A stretch of 8,041 nucleotides of DNA, from NCBI GenBank assembly GCA_900552445.1, contig URZS01000038.1, positions 1 through 8,041 on the forward strand. Reading direction: 5' to 3'. A program made the translations under genes and the position numbers. The notes under the pieces were generated by a model that was not told the DNA's origin, ran no database searches, and saw only the letters and a list, made by a program, of their open reading frames with translations. Within the stretch, counting starts at the first letter, position 1. Each line of letters opens with the position of its first letter. The DNA comes from an uncultured Veillonella sp. Lineage in GTDB: Bacteria; Bacillota; Negativicutes; Veillonellales; Veillonellaceae. Shown here piece after piece: positions 1 to 6,025 of this stretch.

Positions 1-54
1 ACTTTAGAGTGTAAAAATTTGGTGAGATTTTATTAATTTCTATACGAATTTTAA

Positions 55-107
55 GTATATACTTTCATTTTGGGCATTAGACGGTTAACCTATAAATCGT
101 ATATACT
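55..107. repeat. Pair of GTATATACT repeats with palindromic cores upstream of recQ
   Basis: The 9-mer GTATATACT occurs at 55-63 and again at 99-107, 44 bases apart. Its first eight bases, GTATATAC, form a perfect palindrome, so each copy could bind a dimeric regulator, and the second copy contains a -10-like TATACT (102-107). The surrounding 177 bases are strongly AT-rich and contain no gene that I can support. The repeats could be operators for recQ, part of the promoter, or chance in AT-rich DNA. Confidence 0.3.
77..107 (+). promoter_or_regulatory. Possible weak recQ promoter
   Basis: TTAGAC (77-82) and TATACT (102-107) resemble sigma-A -35 and -10 boxes, but the spacer is 19 bases, longer than the optimum of 17. 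An alternative -10 is TATGAT at 130-135, which lacks a convincing -35 box. The position ahead of recQ makes a promoter here expected, but the sequence does not settle which boxes are used. Confidence 0.25.
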
Positions 108-164
108 AAAAAGCCGAAAATACTCGAAATATGATAAAATAATAGAATGGAAAAATGACACGTG

Positions 165-173
165 AAAGGAGGT
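165..173 (+). promoter_or_regulatory. Strong ribosome binding site fixing the recQ start
   Basis: AAAGGAGGT lies 4 bases before the ATG at 178 and is close to a perfect complement of the 16S rRNA 3' end. It decides in favour of this start, which includes an unusual repeat-rich N-terminal extension, over any internal start closer to the helicase core. Confidence 0.85.
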
Positions 174-177
174 ACCC

Positions 178-2076
178 ATGGATCAACAGGGAATAACAAA
201 ACAAGACAATCTAAAACAACCAGTTACGACAAAACAAGAAACTGTTAAACAACCAGTTGTGACAAAGCAACAAGCACTGCGCATGTTAGAAACTTACTTT
301 GGGTATACCTCCTTTAGACCGGCCCAAGAGGCTCCGATTGCCTCCTTATTACGCAATGAAGATGTGATTGGCATCATGCCGACGGGGGCAGGCAAGTCCA
401 TTTGCTTTCAGATTCCGGCACTCTGCAAGGCGGGCCTTACTATTGTGTTCTCTCCACTGATTTCTCTTATGAAAGACCAAGTAGATGGTCTATTAGTGCA
501 GAATATACCAGCGGCACTTATCAATAGTACGCTTACGCAAGCGGAGTTTAATAAGACCATGTACGAAGTGCGTAGCGGTAAGATTAAGCTCTTATATATT
601 GCACCGGAGCGACTAGGGTCTAATTTTTTCTGCAATGTGCTACGAGCGTTGCCTATTGCTCAAGTCATCGTGGATGAGGCTCATTGTATTTCGGAGTGGG
701 GCCATGACTTTAGGCCGTCCTATCGCCTCATCGGTGAGTGGCTCAATTCACTACCAAAGCGTCCTATTGTAGGGGCTTTCACAGCGACGGCTACGAAATA
801 TGTAGAAAATGATATCAAGAAATTATTAGGTCTAGATAAGGCAAATGTGTATGTAACGGGCTTTGATCGGCCTAATTTATCGTTCTCTGTCATTCGTACA
901 CCAAAGCGCATGGATTATGTGGTTCACTATGTGCGCCAACATGCCAACGAAAACGGTATTATCTATTGTGCGACGCGCAAGGATGTAGATCGAGTGTATG
1001 AAAATCTAACCCGTGCTGGAATTAAGGTGGGCCATTATCACGGTGGGCTCAGTGATGAGGTGCGCCGTGAGATGCAAAACGCTTATGCAGATGATAAACT
1101 GCAAGTCATGGTGGCTACCAATGCTTTTGGTATGGGCATCGACAAGAGTAATGTGCGCTATGTGTTGCACTACCAAATGCCGCGCAATATGGAGTCTTAC
1201 TATCAAGAGGCAGGGCGCGCAGGTCGTGATGGGGCTCCTGCAGAATGTATTTTGCTCTACAGTGGACAGGATGTACAGGTTCATAAGTATTTGATTGAAC
1301 AGTCTATCGAGACGCCTGAGCGACAAGAGGTGGAGCTTCGTAAATTACAGTCTATGATTGACTATTGTTTCTGCAGTCATTGTTTACGTAAATATATGCT
1401 TAACTATTTTGGTGAAAGCACGGTTTGGACTACTTGCGATAATTGTAGTTCCTGTAAAGGATCCGGTGATAAGGTAAATGTAACAAAAGAGGCGAAGGCT
1501 ATCTTCCGTGCTATAATGGGGACCGATGAGCGCTATGGTGCCTCTATGATTACCTCTATCGTGCGCGGTGAGCGAACTGACCGTATTATGCGAGCAGGCC
1601 ACGATGCACTGCCTGTATTTGGTTTACTAAGTAATGTAGACGAGAAATCTATTAAAGGGCTCATCCAACAGTTTGTAGCTTCTGGGTACTTGCGTAGTTC
1701 TTCAGGTAAATATCCTGTACTATCCTTGACGGCTGGTGCTGAGGAGGTCCTCGGTGGACATAAAGAGGTAGAGGAAATCAGGCAACATGTGTCGGTACCA
1801 TCACGAACTAGTCGGTCTGCAACTACTACATCGCGAGGAAAATCTAGTTCCGGGTCGGGTGGTTTATTTGAACATTTACGACAACATCGTAAGCGCTTAG
1901 CCGAAGAGGCAGGGCTTCGACCATATCTTATCTTCCCCGATACAGTACTTATTGACCTAGCCAATTTACGACCAACTACATTAGGTGAGTTTGGCAATGT
2001 TAAAGGTGTAGGGGAAGCAAAATTGAAAAAATATGGCCTCAGTTTTTTACAGGCCATTGCAGAATATAAGGGATAA
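178..2076 (+). CDS. recQ: ATP-dependent DNA helicase RecQ
   Basis: A 632-residue superfamily 2 helicase that unwinds DNA 3' to 5' in recombination and stalled-fork repair in the cytoplasm. The helicase core shows motif 0 (FRPAQE, about 46-51), Walker A (PTGAGKS, 68-74, Lys73), the DEAH box (166-169) with the following CISEWGHDFRP signature, the FTATAT motif (201-206), and the arginine-finger motif QEAGRAGRDG (about 343-352). A zinc-binding segment follows, with cysteines at 397, 399, 402, 420, 423 and 426. Next come an RQC winged helix (about 430-530), a Ser/Thr/Arg-rich linker (about 538-562) and a C-terminal HRDC domain (about 563-632). Length and domain order are those of classic bacterial RecQ. 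The first 32 residues are an extra Lys/Gln-rich stretch built of 11-residue repeats. It ends in tandem stops (TAA TAA). The identification is secure; the role of the extension is unknown. Confidence 0.97.
   Translation: MDQQGITKQDNLKQPVTTKQETVKQPVVTKQQALRMLETYFGYTSFRPAQEAPIASLLRNEDVIGIMPTGAGKSICFQIPALCKAGLTIVFSPLISLMKDQVDGLLVQNIPAALINSTLTQAEFNKTMYEVRSGKIKLLYIAPERLGSNFFCNVLRALPIAQVIVDEAHCISEWGHDFRPSYRLIGEWLNSLPKRPIVGAFTATATKYVENDIKKLLGLDKANVYVTGFDRPNLSFSVIRTPKRMDYVVHYVRQHANENGIIYCATRKDVDRVYENLTRAGIKVGHYHGGLSDEVRREMQNAYADDKLQVMVATNAFGMGIDKSNVRYVLHYQMPRNMESYYQEAGRAGRDGAPAECILLYSGQDVQVHKYLIEQSIETPERQEVELRKLQSMIDYCFCSHCLRKYMLNYFGESTVWTTCDNCSSCKGSGDKVNVTKEAKAIFRAIMGTDERYGASMITSIVRGERTDRIMRAGHDALPVFGLLSNVDEKSIKGLIQQFVASGYLRSSSGKYPVLSLTAGAEEVLGGHKEVEEIRQHVSVPSRTSRSATTTSRGKSSSGSGGLFEHLRQHRKRLAEEAGLRPYLIFPDTVLIDLANLRPTTLGEFGNVKGVGEAKLKKYGLSFLQAIAEYKG
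196..270 (+). repeat. 33-bp tandem repeat coding the RecQ N-terminal extension
   Basis: Two imperfect 33-base units (196-228 and 229-261) plus the start of a third (262-270) lie in frame. They encode TKQDNLKQPVT, TKQETVKQPVV and TKQ, RecQ residues 7-31. The 33-base period preserves the reading frame, so gain or loss of a unit would change only the length of the tail. The helicase fold begins right after the repeat. Confidence 0.8.
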
Positions 2077-2097
2077 TAAATTTTACTGTATATATGG

Positions 2098-2130
2098 TAG
2101 TACTATGTATTTTTTAGTATGATAGTACTA
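2098..2130. promoter_or_regulatory. 9-bp inverted repeat in the recQ-thyA spacer
   Basis: TAGTACTAT (2098-2106) and ATAGTACTA (2122-2130) are exact reverse complements around a 15-base AT-rich loop. Each arm also holds the 8-base palindrome TAGTACTA, so the element reads as both an inverted and a direct repeat (TAGTACTATGTAT and TAGTACTATATAT, 25 bases apart). A run of six T lies inside the loop rather than after the stem, so it is not a typical terminator for recQ. TATGAT (2118-2123) within it could be a -10 box for thyA, without a good -35. The best reading is an operator or transcript structure controlling thyA-folA-tex, which is inference. Confidence 0.4.
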
Positions 2131-2191
2131 TATATTGTAAGATATAAGGTTAGTATTATTCGACGTAGTATACATAGATTTAGGGGGACAT

Positions 2192-2983
2192 ATGAGTCTA
2201 GCAGATACACAATACCTCGGTATTATTGAAAATATTTTAGAACACGGCACGTATGGTCAAAATCGTACCGGTGTTGCAACTTATAAATTGCCACATCAAA
2301 TTATGCAATTCGACTTGCAAGAGGAATTTCCCATTTTGACTACAAAATTTGTAGCTTTCAAAACGGCGGTAAAAGAATTGTTATGGATTTGGCAAATGCA
2401 ATCTAACGATGTACGCAAATTACAAGAAATGAACGTGCGCGTATGGGATGAGTGGATGCGTGAAGATGGCACTATTGGTAAGGCCTATGGTTACCAAATT
2501 GCAAAGTACAAACAACTTGATAATCTCATCAAGACTATCAAGGAAGATCCTGATAGCCGTCGTATGATTGTTACATTGTGGAATATTGAAGATTTAGATG
2601 ATATGGCATTGCAACCATGTGCGTATGAAACATTATGGGACGTAGCTGATGGCAAGTTGAACTGCATGCTCATCCAACGCAGTGGCGATATGGGCCTTGG
2701 CGTTCCATTTAATACAGCTCAATATGCTGCATTACAATGCATGATTGCCCAAGTAACAGATCTTAAACCTGGTAAATTTACTCATGTTATCAACAATGCT
2801 CATGTCTATGAAAACCATGTAGAAGCATTGCGCGAGCAATTAGCACGTCGCGATCAAGCGTTGCCAGCTCCAAAGATTATTGTGAATCCTGAGGTAAAAG
2901 ACTTCTATGACTTCACACCAGAGGATGTTAAATTAGACGGGTATGAACATCTAGGTAAATTGTCCATGACAGTTGCCGTATAG
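2192..2983 (+). CDS. thyA: Thymidylate synthase (ThyA, B. subtilis ThyA/phi3T-like type)
   Basis: This 263-residue enzyme methylates dUMP to dTMP with 5,10-methylene-tetrahydrofolate, releasing dihydrofolate; it is the de novo source of dTMP. Visible landmarks are the phosphate-binding NRTG near the N-terminus, KELLWIWQ with the conserved Glu, the paired arginines in DSRRMIV, the catalytic cysteine in [25 protein letters not shown] with the substrate-binding Asn, and the His and Tyr of AHVYENH. Segments such as [14 protein letters not shown] and [11 protein letters not shown] follow the B. subtilis ThyA/phage phi3T type rather than the E. coli type. The usual Gly-Asp before the conserved His is Asn-Asn here, a variation I also recall in streptococcal ThyA. 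AGGGGG (2182-2187) is the ribosome binding site. folA follows after 21 bases, which indicates an operon. Confidence 0.97.
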   Translation: MSLADTQYLGIIENILEHGTYGQNRTGVATYKLPHQIMQFDLQEEFPILTTKFVAFKTAVKELLWIWQMQSNDVRKLQEMNVRVWDEWMREDGTIGKAYGYQIAKYKQLDNLIKTIKEDPDSRRMIVTLWNIEDLDDMALQPCAYETLWDVADGKLNCMLIQRSGDMGLGVPFNTAQYAALQCMIAQVTDLKPGKFTHVINNAHVYENHVEALREQLARRDQALPAPKIIVNPEVKDFYDFTPEDVKLDGYEHLGKLSMTVAV

Positions 2984-2992
2984 CATTAATTG

Positions 2993-2999
2993 AAAGAGG
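2993..2999 (+). promoter_or_regulatory. Ribosome binding site that sets the folA start at 3005
   Basis: AAAGAGG lies 5 bases before the ATG at 3005. A longer reading from TTG at 2990 would place this site inside the coding sequence and leave no ribosome binding site ahead of it. The 3005 start also aligns exactly with E. coli FolA numbering. Confidence 0.8.
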
Positions 3000-3004
3000 C
3001 TAGT

Positions 3005-3499
3005 ATGTTAGCATTAATCGTAGCCGTAGCACATAATCGTGTGATCGGTAAAGATAATACCTTGATTTGGCACTTGCCGAATGATTTGAAATTCTTTAAA
3101 GAGAAAACTACAGGTCATGTCATCATTATGGGCCGTAAGACCTTTGAAAGTTTGCCATTCTTGTTGCCAAACCGTGAGCACTGGGTGATTACCCGTGATA
3201 AGGGCTTTGATGCACCAGAAGGGGTTAAGATTTTCCATAGTCCTGAGGCGGCTGCAGAAGCGGCACGCGCTCTTGATGCGGCCTATGTTATCGGCGGTGC
3301 TCAAGTATATGAGGCTTTCTTGCCGTACGTGGATACGATGTACATTACAGAAGTAGACCACGAATTTGAAGGGGATGCATTTTTCCCAGAATTCTCAGAG
3401 GAGGCTTTCACCATTGAATCCGTTGTAGACGGCGTGGTGGATGAGAAGAATACATATCCTCATCGTTTTGTAACCTATCGCAGAAAGGCATCTAAATGA
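3005..3499 (+). CDS. folA: Dihydrofolate reductase
   Basis: A 164-residue NADPH-dependent reductase that returns dihydrofolate, including that made by ThyA next door, to tetrahydrofolate; it is the target of trimethoprim. From the ATG at 3005 the protein aligns with E. coli FolA residue for residue in the active site: Trp22, the catalytic acid Asp27, Phe31, the NADPH-binding MGRKTF around Arg44, and the folate-glutamate-binding Arg57. The VIGGAQVYEAF segment and YITEVDHEFEGDAFFPEF follow. Position 21 is Ile and position 30 is Phe, where E. coli has Pro and Trp. The length is normal for chromosomal enzymes. The gene lies 21 bases after thyA, and its stop overlaps the tex start as ATGA, so all three are probably cotranscribed. 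Confidence 0.96.
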   Translation: MLALIVAVAHNRVIGKDNTLIWHLPNDLKFFKEKTTGHVIIMGRKTFESLPFLLPNREHWVITRDKGFDAPEGVKIFHSPEAAAEAARALDAAYVIGGAQVYEAFLPYVDTMYITEVDHEFEGDAFFPEFSEEAFTIESVVDGVVDEKNTYPHRFVTYRRKASK

Positions 3500-5775
3500 G
3501 TGAAAGAATGTTTGCCATTATTGGCAGTGAATTAAATGTTAAGCCAAAGCAGGTGCAAGCTGCCGTAGAATTATTGGACGAAGGCAATACAGTGCCATTT
3601 ATTGCGCGTTACCGTAAAGAAGTAACGGGTGAATTGCAAGATGAGCAATTGCGCACCATTGAAGAACGCATTAAATATCTGCGCAATTTGGAAACACGTC
3701 GCCAAGAAATCATTGCATCTATTACAGAGCAAGAAAAGATGACCGACGAGTTGATGAAGTCCTTAGAAGCAGCAACAAAGCTTCAAGAGTTAGAGGATCT
3801 CTATTTGCCGTATCGTCCTAAGAAACGTACACGTGCTATGATTGCCCGTGAACGTGGGTTGGAGCCGTTAGCGGAAATGATCCTTAACGATACAGTTACC
3901 TCTGGTGATCCCCTAGAGATTGCTAAAGAATTTGTAACGGAAGAGGTGCCAACTCCAGAGGATGCTATTCAAGGTGCATCCGATATCGTAGCGGAAATTG
4001 TTAGCGATAGTGCAGACTTCCGTGCGTATTTGCGTAAAAAGATGTGGAACGAAGGCTTTATTCAAGCTGAGTTGACTGGTGATGAAGAGGTACAACAACA
4101 GTTCTTGCAATACGCAGAATATGCTGAACCAGTTCGCCAAATGCCGTCTCATCGTATCTTGGCGGTTAATCGTGGTGAAAAATTAGGGGCTTTGAAATTA
4201 GCCCTTACCGTACCAGGTGATACGTATGTTGCTTACATGGTGCAAAAGTTAGAGAAAAATCCAAAATCCATCTTCGGAGACTATAAAGCGGCTGCAGTAG
4301 CCGATGCGTATAAACGTCTCATTTTCCCTGCTTTAGAGCGTGATATTCGTAATGAGTTGACGGAAAATGCGGACGAACAAGCTATTAAGGTATTTGGTGT
4401 AAACCTTAAAAACTTATTGTTACAACCGCCTTTGGCAGGCCACGTTATCATGGGCCTTGATCCTGGTTACCGTACAGGTTGTAAGATGGCTATTATCGAC
4501 CAACAAGGTAATGTGCTAGATTATGGTGCCTACTATTTAACTAATAGTGAAAAGCTTCGCAAAGAAGCGCAAAAGGTATTGGCTGATAAAATCCGCAAGT
4601 TTAAGGTTACTCTCTTATCTATTGGTAATGGTACTGCATCCTATGAAACAGAGCAGTTTGCTTCCACCATGATTGAAGAGGAAAAATTAGACTGCCACTA
4701 TATCATCACCAATGAAGCAGGTGCATCTGTTTACTCTGCTTCTAAATTAGCTATCGATGAATTACCAGATTTAGACGTAACCATACGCGGTGCTGTATCG
4801 ATTGCGCGCCGTGTACAAGATCCATTGGCTGAATCTGTTAAGATTGATCCAAAATCTATCGGTGTAGGTCAATACCAACATGACGTAAATCAAAAACAGT
4901 TGACTCATACTTTAGATCAAGTCGTTGAAACTGTAGTTAACCATGTTGGGGTAGAGCTCAATACGGCATCTCCTGCTATTTTGCAACATATTGCAGGCAT
5001 CTCTAGCACGGTGGCTAAAAATATCGTTGCATACCGTCAAGAGAATGGTGTATTTAAAAGCCGTAAAGAATTGTTGAAAGTACCTCGCTTAGGTCCTGCG
5101 GCGTTCACGCAATGTGCCGGTTTCCTTCGCTTGCAACACGGTAAAAATCCACTAGATAATACATCTGTTCATCCTGAGTCCTATGAATTGGCAGAACGCA
5201 TTATTGGTGAATTAGGCTTTACCTTAAAAGATTTGCAAGATAAAGCACAACTAGAAGCGTTACAAGTGAAATTACCTCTTGTAGATGCAGAAAAAATGGC
5301 TGCTAAACTTGATGCGGGCGTACCGACTGTACGAGATATCTTAGGGGCTTTGGCTAAACCAGGTCGTGACCCTCGTGAAGATTTGCCAGCACCTCTTACT
5401 AGAAAACATGTAGTAAGCCTTGAAGATATTCAAGTTGGTACTGTTGTAAAAGGTACTGTTCACAACGTAGTTGATTTTGGTGCCTTCGTAGACTTTGGTC
5501 TTAAAACGAATGGTCTTTTGCATCGTAGCGAACTTTGTAACAGCCGTCAACATCCATCTGATGTGCTTGCTGTAGGCGATATTATTGAAGCTCAAATTAT
5601 TTCTGTTGATGTAAAACGCAATCGTATCGGTTTATCTGTAAAAGCATTACAACCAGAAAAACCAAAGAATAATGATGGTAACCGCAATAGAAATAACAAC
5701 GGACAACGTCAAAACAACAATCGTAACAATAACCGTAATAATGACCGTAATAATAACCGTAACAATGGTGGTTGA
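3496..5775 (+). CDS. tex: Tex family RNA-binding transcription accessory protein
   Basis: A 759-residue cytoplasmic nucleic-acid-binding protein of the Tex family, the bacterial relative of eukaryotic Spt6, implicated in transcription and RNA metabolism. The helical N-terminal region carries the signature VPFIARYRKEVTG (33-45). An RNase H-like YqgF domain begins at MGLDPGYRTGCK (319-330) and includes GNGTASYETE (377-386) and NEAGASVYSAS (406-416). The helix-hairpin-helix region follows (about 485-560, with LNTASPAILQHIAG), then an S1 RNA-binding domain (about 645-716). The last roughly 40 residues are an Asn/Arg-rich tail not needed for the family fold. Usual Tex proteins are about 720 residues, so the tail explains the extra length. 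The ATG overlaps the folA stop (ATGA), with AGAAAGG (3482-3488) upstream, which suggests translational coupling. Identity is secure, but the exact cellular job of Tex is not well defined. Confidence 0.96.
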   Translation: MSERMFAIIGSELNVKPKQVQAAVELLDEGNTVPFIARYRKEVTGELQDEQLRTIEERIKYLRNLETRRQEIIASITEQEKMTDELMKSLEAATKLQELEDLYLPYRPKKRTRAMIARERGLEPLAEMILNDTVTSGDPLEIAKEFVTEEVPTPEDAIQGASDIVAEIVSDSADFRAYLRKKMWNEGFIQAELTGDEEVQQQFLQYAEYAEPVRQMPSHRILAVNRGEKLGALKLALTVPGDTYVAYMVQKLEKNPKSIFGDYKAAAVADAYKRLIFPALERDIRNELTENADEQAIKVFGVNLKNLLLQPPLAGHVIMGLDPGYRTGCKMAIIDQQGNVLDYGAYYLTNSEKLRKEAQKVLADKIRKFKVTLLSIGNGTASYETEQFASTMIEEEKLDCHYIITNEAGASVYSASKLAIDELPDLDVTIRGAVSIARRVQDPLAESVKIDPKSIGVGQYQHDVNQKQLTHTLDQVVETVVNHVGVELNTASPAILQHIAGISSTVAKNIVAYRQENGVFKSRKELLKVPRLGPAAFTQCAGFLRLQHGKNPLDNTSVHPESYELAERIIGELGFTLKDLQDKAQLEALQVKLPLVDAEKMAAKLDAGVPTVRDILGALAKPGRDPREDLPAPLTRKHVVSLEDIQVGTVVKGTVHNVVDFGAFVDFGLKTNGLLHRSELCNSRQHPSDVLAVGDIIEAQIISVDVKRNRIGLSVKALQPEKPKNNDGNRNRNNNGQRQNNNRNNNRNNDRNNNRNNGG
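5713..5766 (+). repeat. 12-bp tandem repeat encoding the Asn/Arg tail of Tex
   Basis: Four in-frame 12-base units (5713-5724, 5725-5736, 5737-5748, 5749-5760) plus half a unit encode NNNR, NNNR, NNDR, NNNR and NN just before the terminal Gly-Gly and stop. The preceding bases (about 5680-5712) code similar but irregular Asn/Arg/Gln residues. The period is a multiple of three, so copy-number change would lengthen or shorten the tail without a frameshift. Confidence 0.85.
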
Positions 5776-5782
5776 TAAAAAA

Positions 5783-5834
5783 AATAATATCAATTGGAAA
5801 TTATTATTGAGAATTACTTTTGACTAAAAGTAAT
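5783..5834. other. Two AT-rich hairpins between the tex stop and its terminator
   Basis: ATTACTTTT (5813-5821) and AAAAGTAAT (5826-5834) form a perfect 9-bp stem closed by a GACT tetraloop. Just upstream, AATAATA (5783-5789) can pair with TATTATT (5802-5808). Both lie between the tex stop and the GC-rich terminator. They may protect the transcript 3' end or help termination. The 9-bp stem is clear, but the AATAATA pairing is weak and could be chance. Confidence 0.45.
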
Positions 5835-5841
5835 GGTCCGC

Positions 5842-5882
5842 AAAACCGCACTCTCTATGGTTTTAGAGGGTGCGGTTTTTCT
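5842..5882 (+). terminator. Intrinsic terminator of the thyA-folA-tex transcript
   Basis: AAAACCGCACTCTC (5842-5855) pairs with GAGGGTGCGGTTTT (5866-5879) in a 14-bp stem with one T-G wobble and a 10-base loop, followed by T up to 5880 and then CT. The GC-rich core and the flanking A and T runs are those of a strong Rho-independent terminator. The A run on the left could let it work on the minus strand too, but no minus-strand gene needs it here. Confidence 0.92.
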
Positions 5883-5919
5883 ATATAACTAAAAGCTATG
5901 TATATTAATGCGGAATGGA

Positions 5920-5937
5920 TATATCAAAAATGATATA
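5920..5937. promoter_or_regulatory. Palindrome upstream of the aldehyde dehydrogenase promoter
   Basis: TATATCA (5920-5926) and TGATATA (5931-5937) are exact inverted repeats around AAAA. The element sits just ahead of the -35 box at 5943 and is centred about 50 bases before the predicted transcription start, a position suited to an activator. Its 18-base size fits a dimeric helix-turn-helix regulator. I cannot name the protein, and chance in AT-rich DNA is possible. Confidence 0.4.
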
Positions 5938-5942
5938 CCTTA

Positions 5943-5971
5943 TTGAAAAATTTAGATATAAAGCGTATGAT
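5943..5971 (+). promoter_or_regulatory. Sigma-A type promoter of the aldehyde dehydrogenase gene
   Basis: TTGAAA (5943-5948) and TATGAT (5966-5971) are separated by exactly 17 bases and match the consensus boxes at four and five of six positions. Transcription would start near 5978, giving a leader of about 48 bases. The unit begins after the terminator at 5842-5882, so this gene is transcribed separately from tex. Confidence 0.75.
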
Positions 5972-6025
5972 GAGATTACAGGGGAGATCTTCCTCAATAT
6001 ATGTTCCTGAATAGGAGGTAATGCT

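Noticed and set aside
155..196. 13-codon upstream frame overlapping the recQ start (ATG at 155)
   Set aside because: No ribosome binding site precedes it, and it passes through the recQ ribosome binding site in another frame; a leader peptide cannot be supported.
1006..1326. Overlapping open frames on both strands inside the recQ helicase core
   Set aside because: Both overlap conserved RecQ motifs, show no family features, and read as frame shadows.
1533..2057. 174-residue open frame on the minus strand inside recQ
   Set aside because: It lies wholly antisense to a secure helicase gene, has no recognisable domain, and its composition (Ser/Pro/Arg-rich) is typical of a codon shadow.
2098..2130. 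Reading the TAGTACTAT hairpin as the recQ terminator
   Set aside because: The stem is AT-rich and its T run is in the loop, not after the stem, so it does not fit an intrinsic terminator.
2990..3499. Longer folA from a TTG start at 2990
   Set aside because: The five extra residues do not match the family, no ribosome binding site precedes the TTG, and AAAGAGG sits correctly before the ATG at 3005.
3913..4152. Minus-strand open frames inside tex and the aldehyde dehydrogenase gene
   Set aside because: All lie antisense to conserved coding sequence, and none has a recognisable domain.
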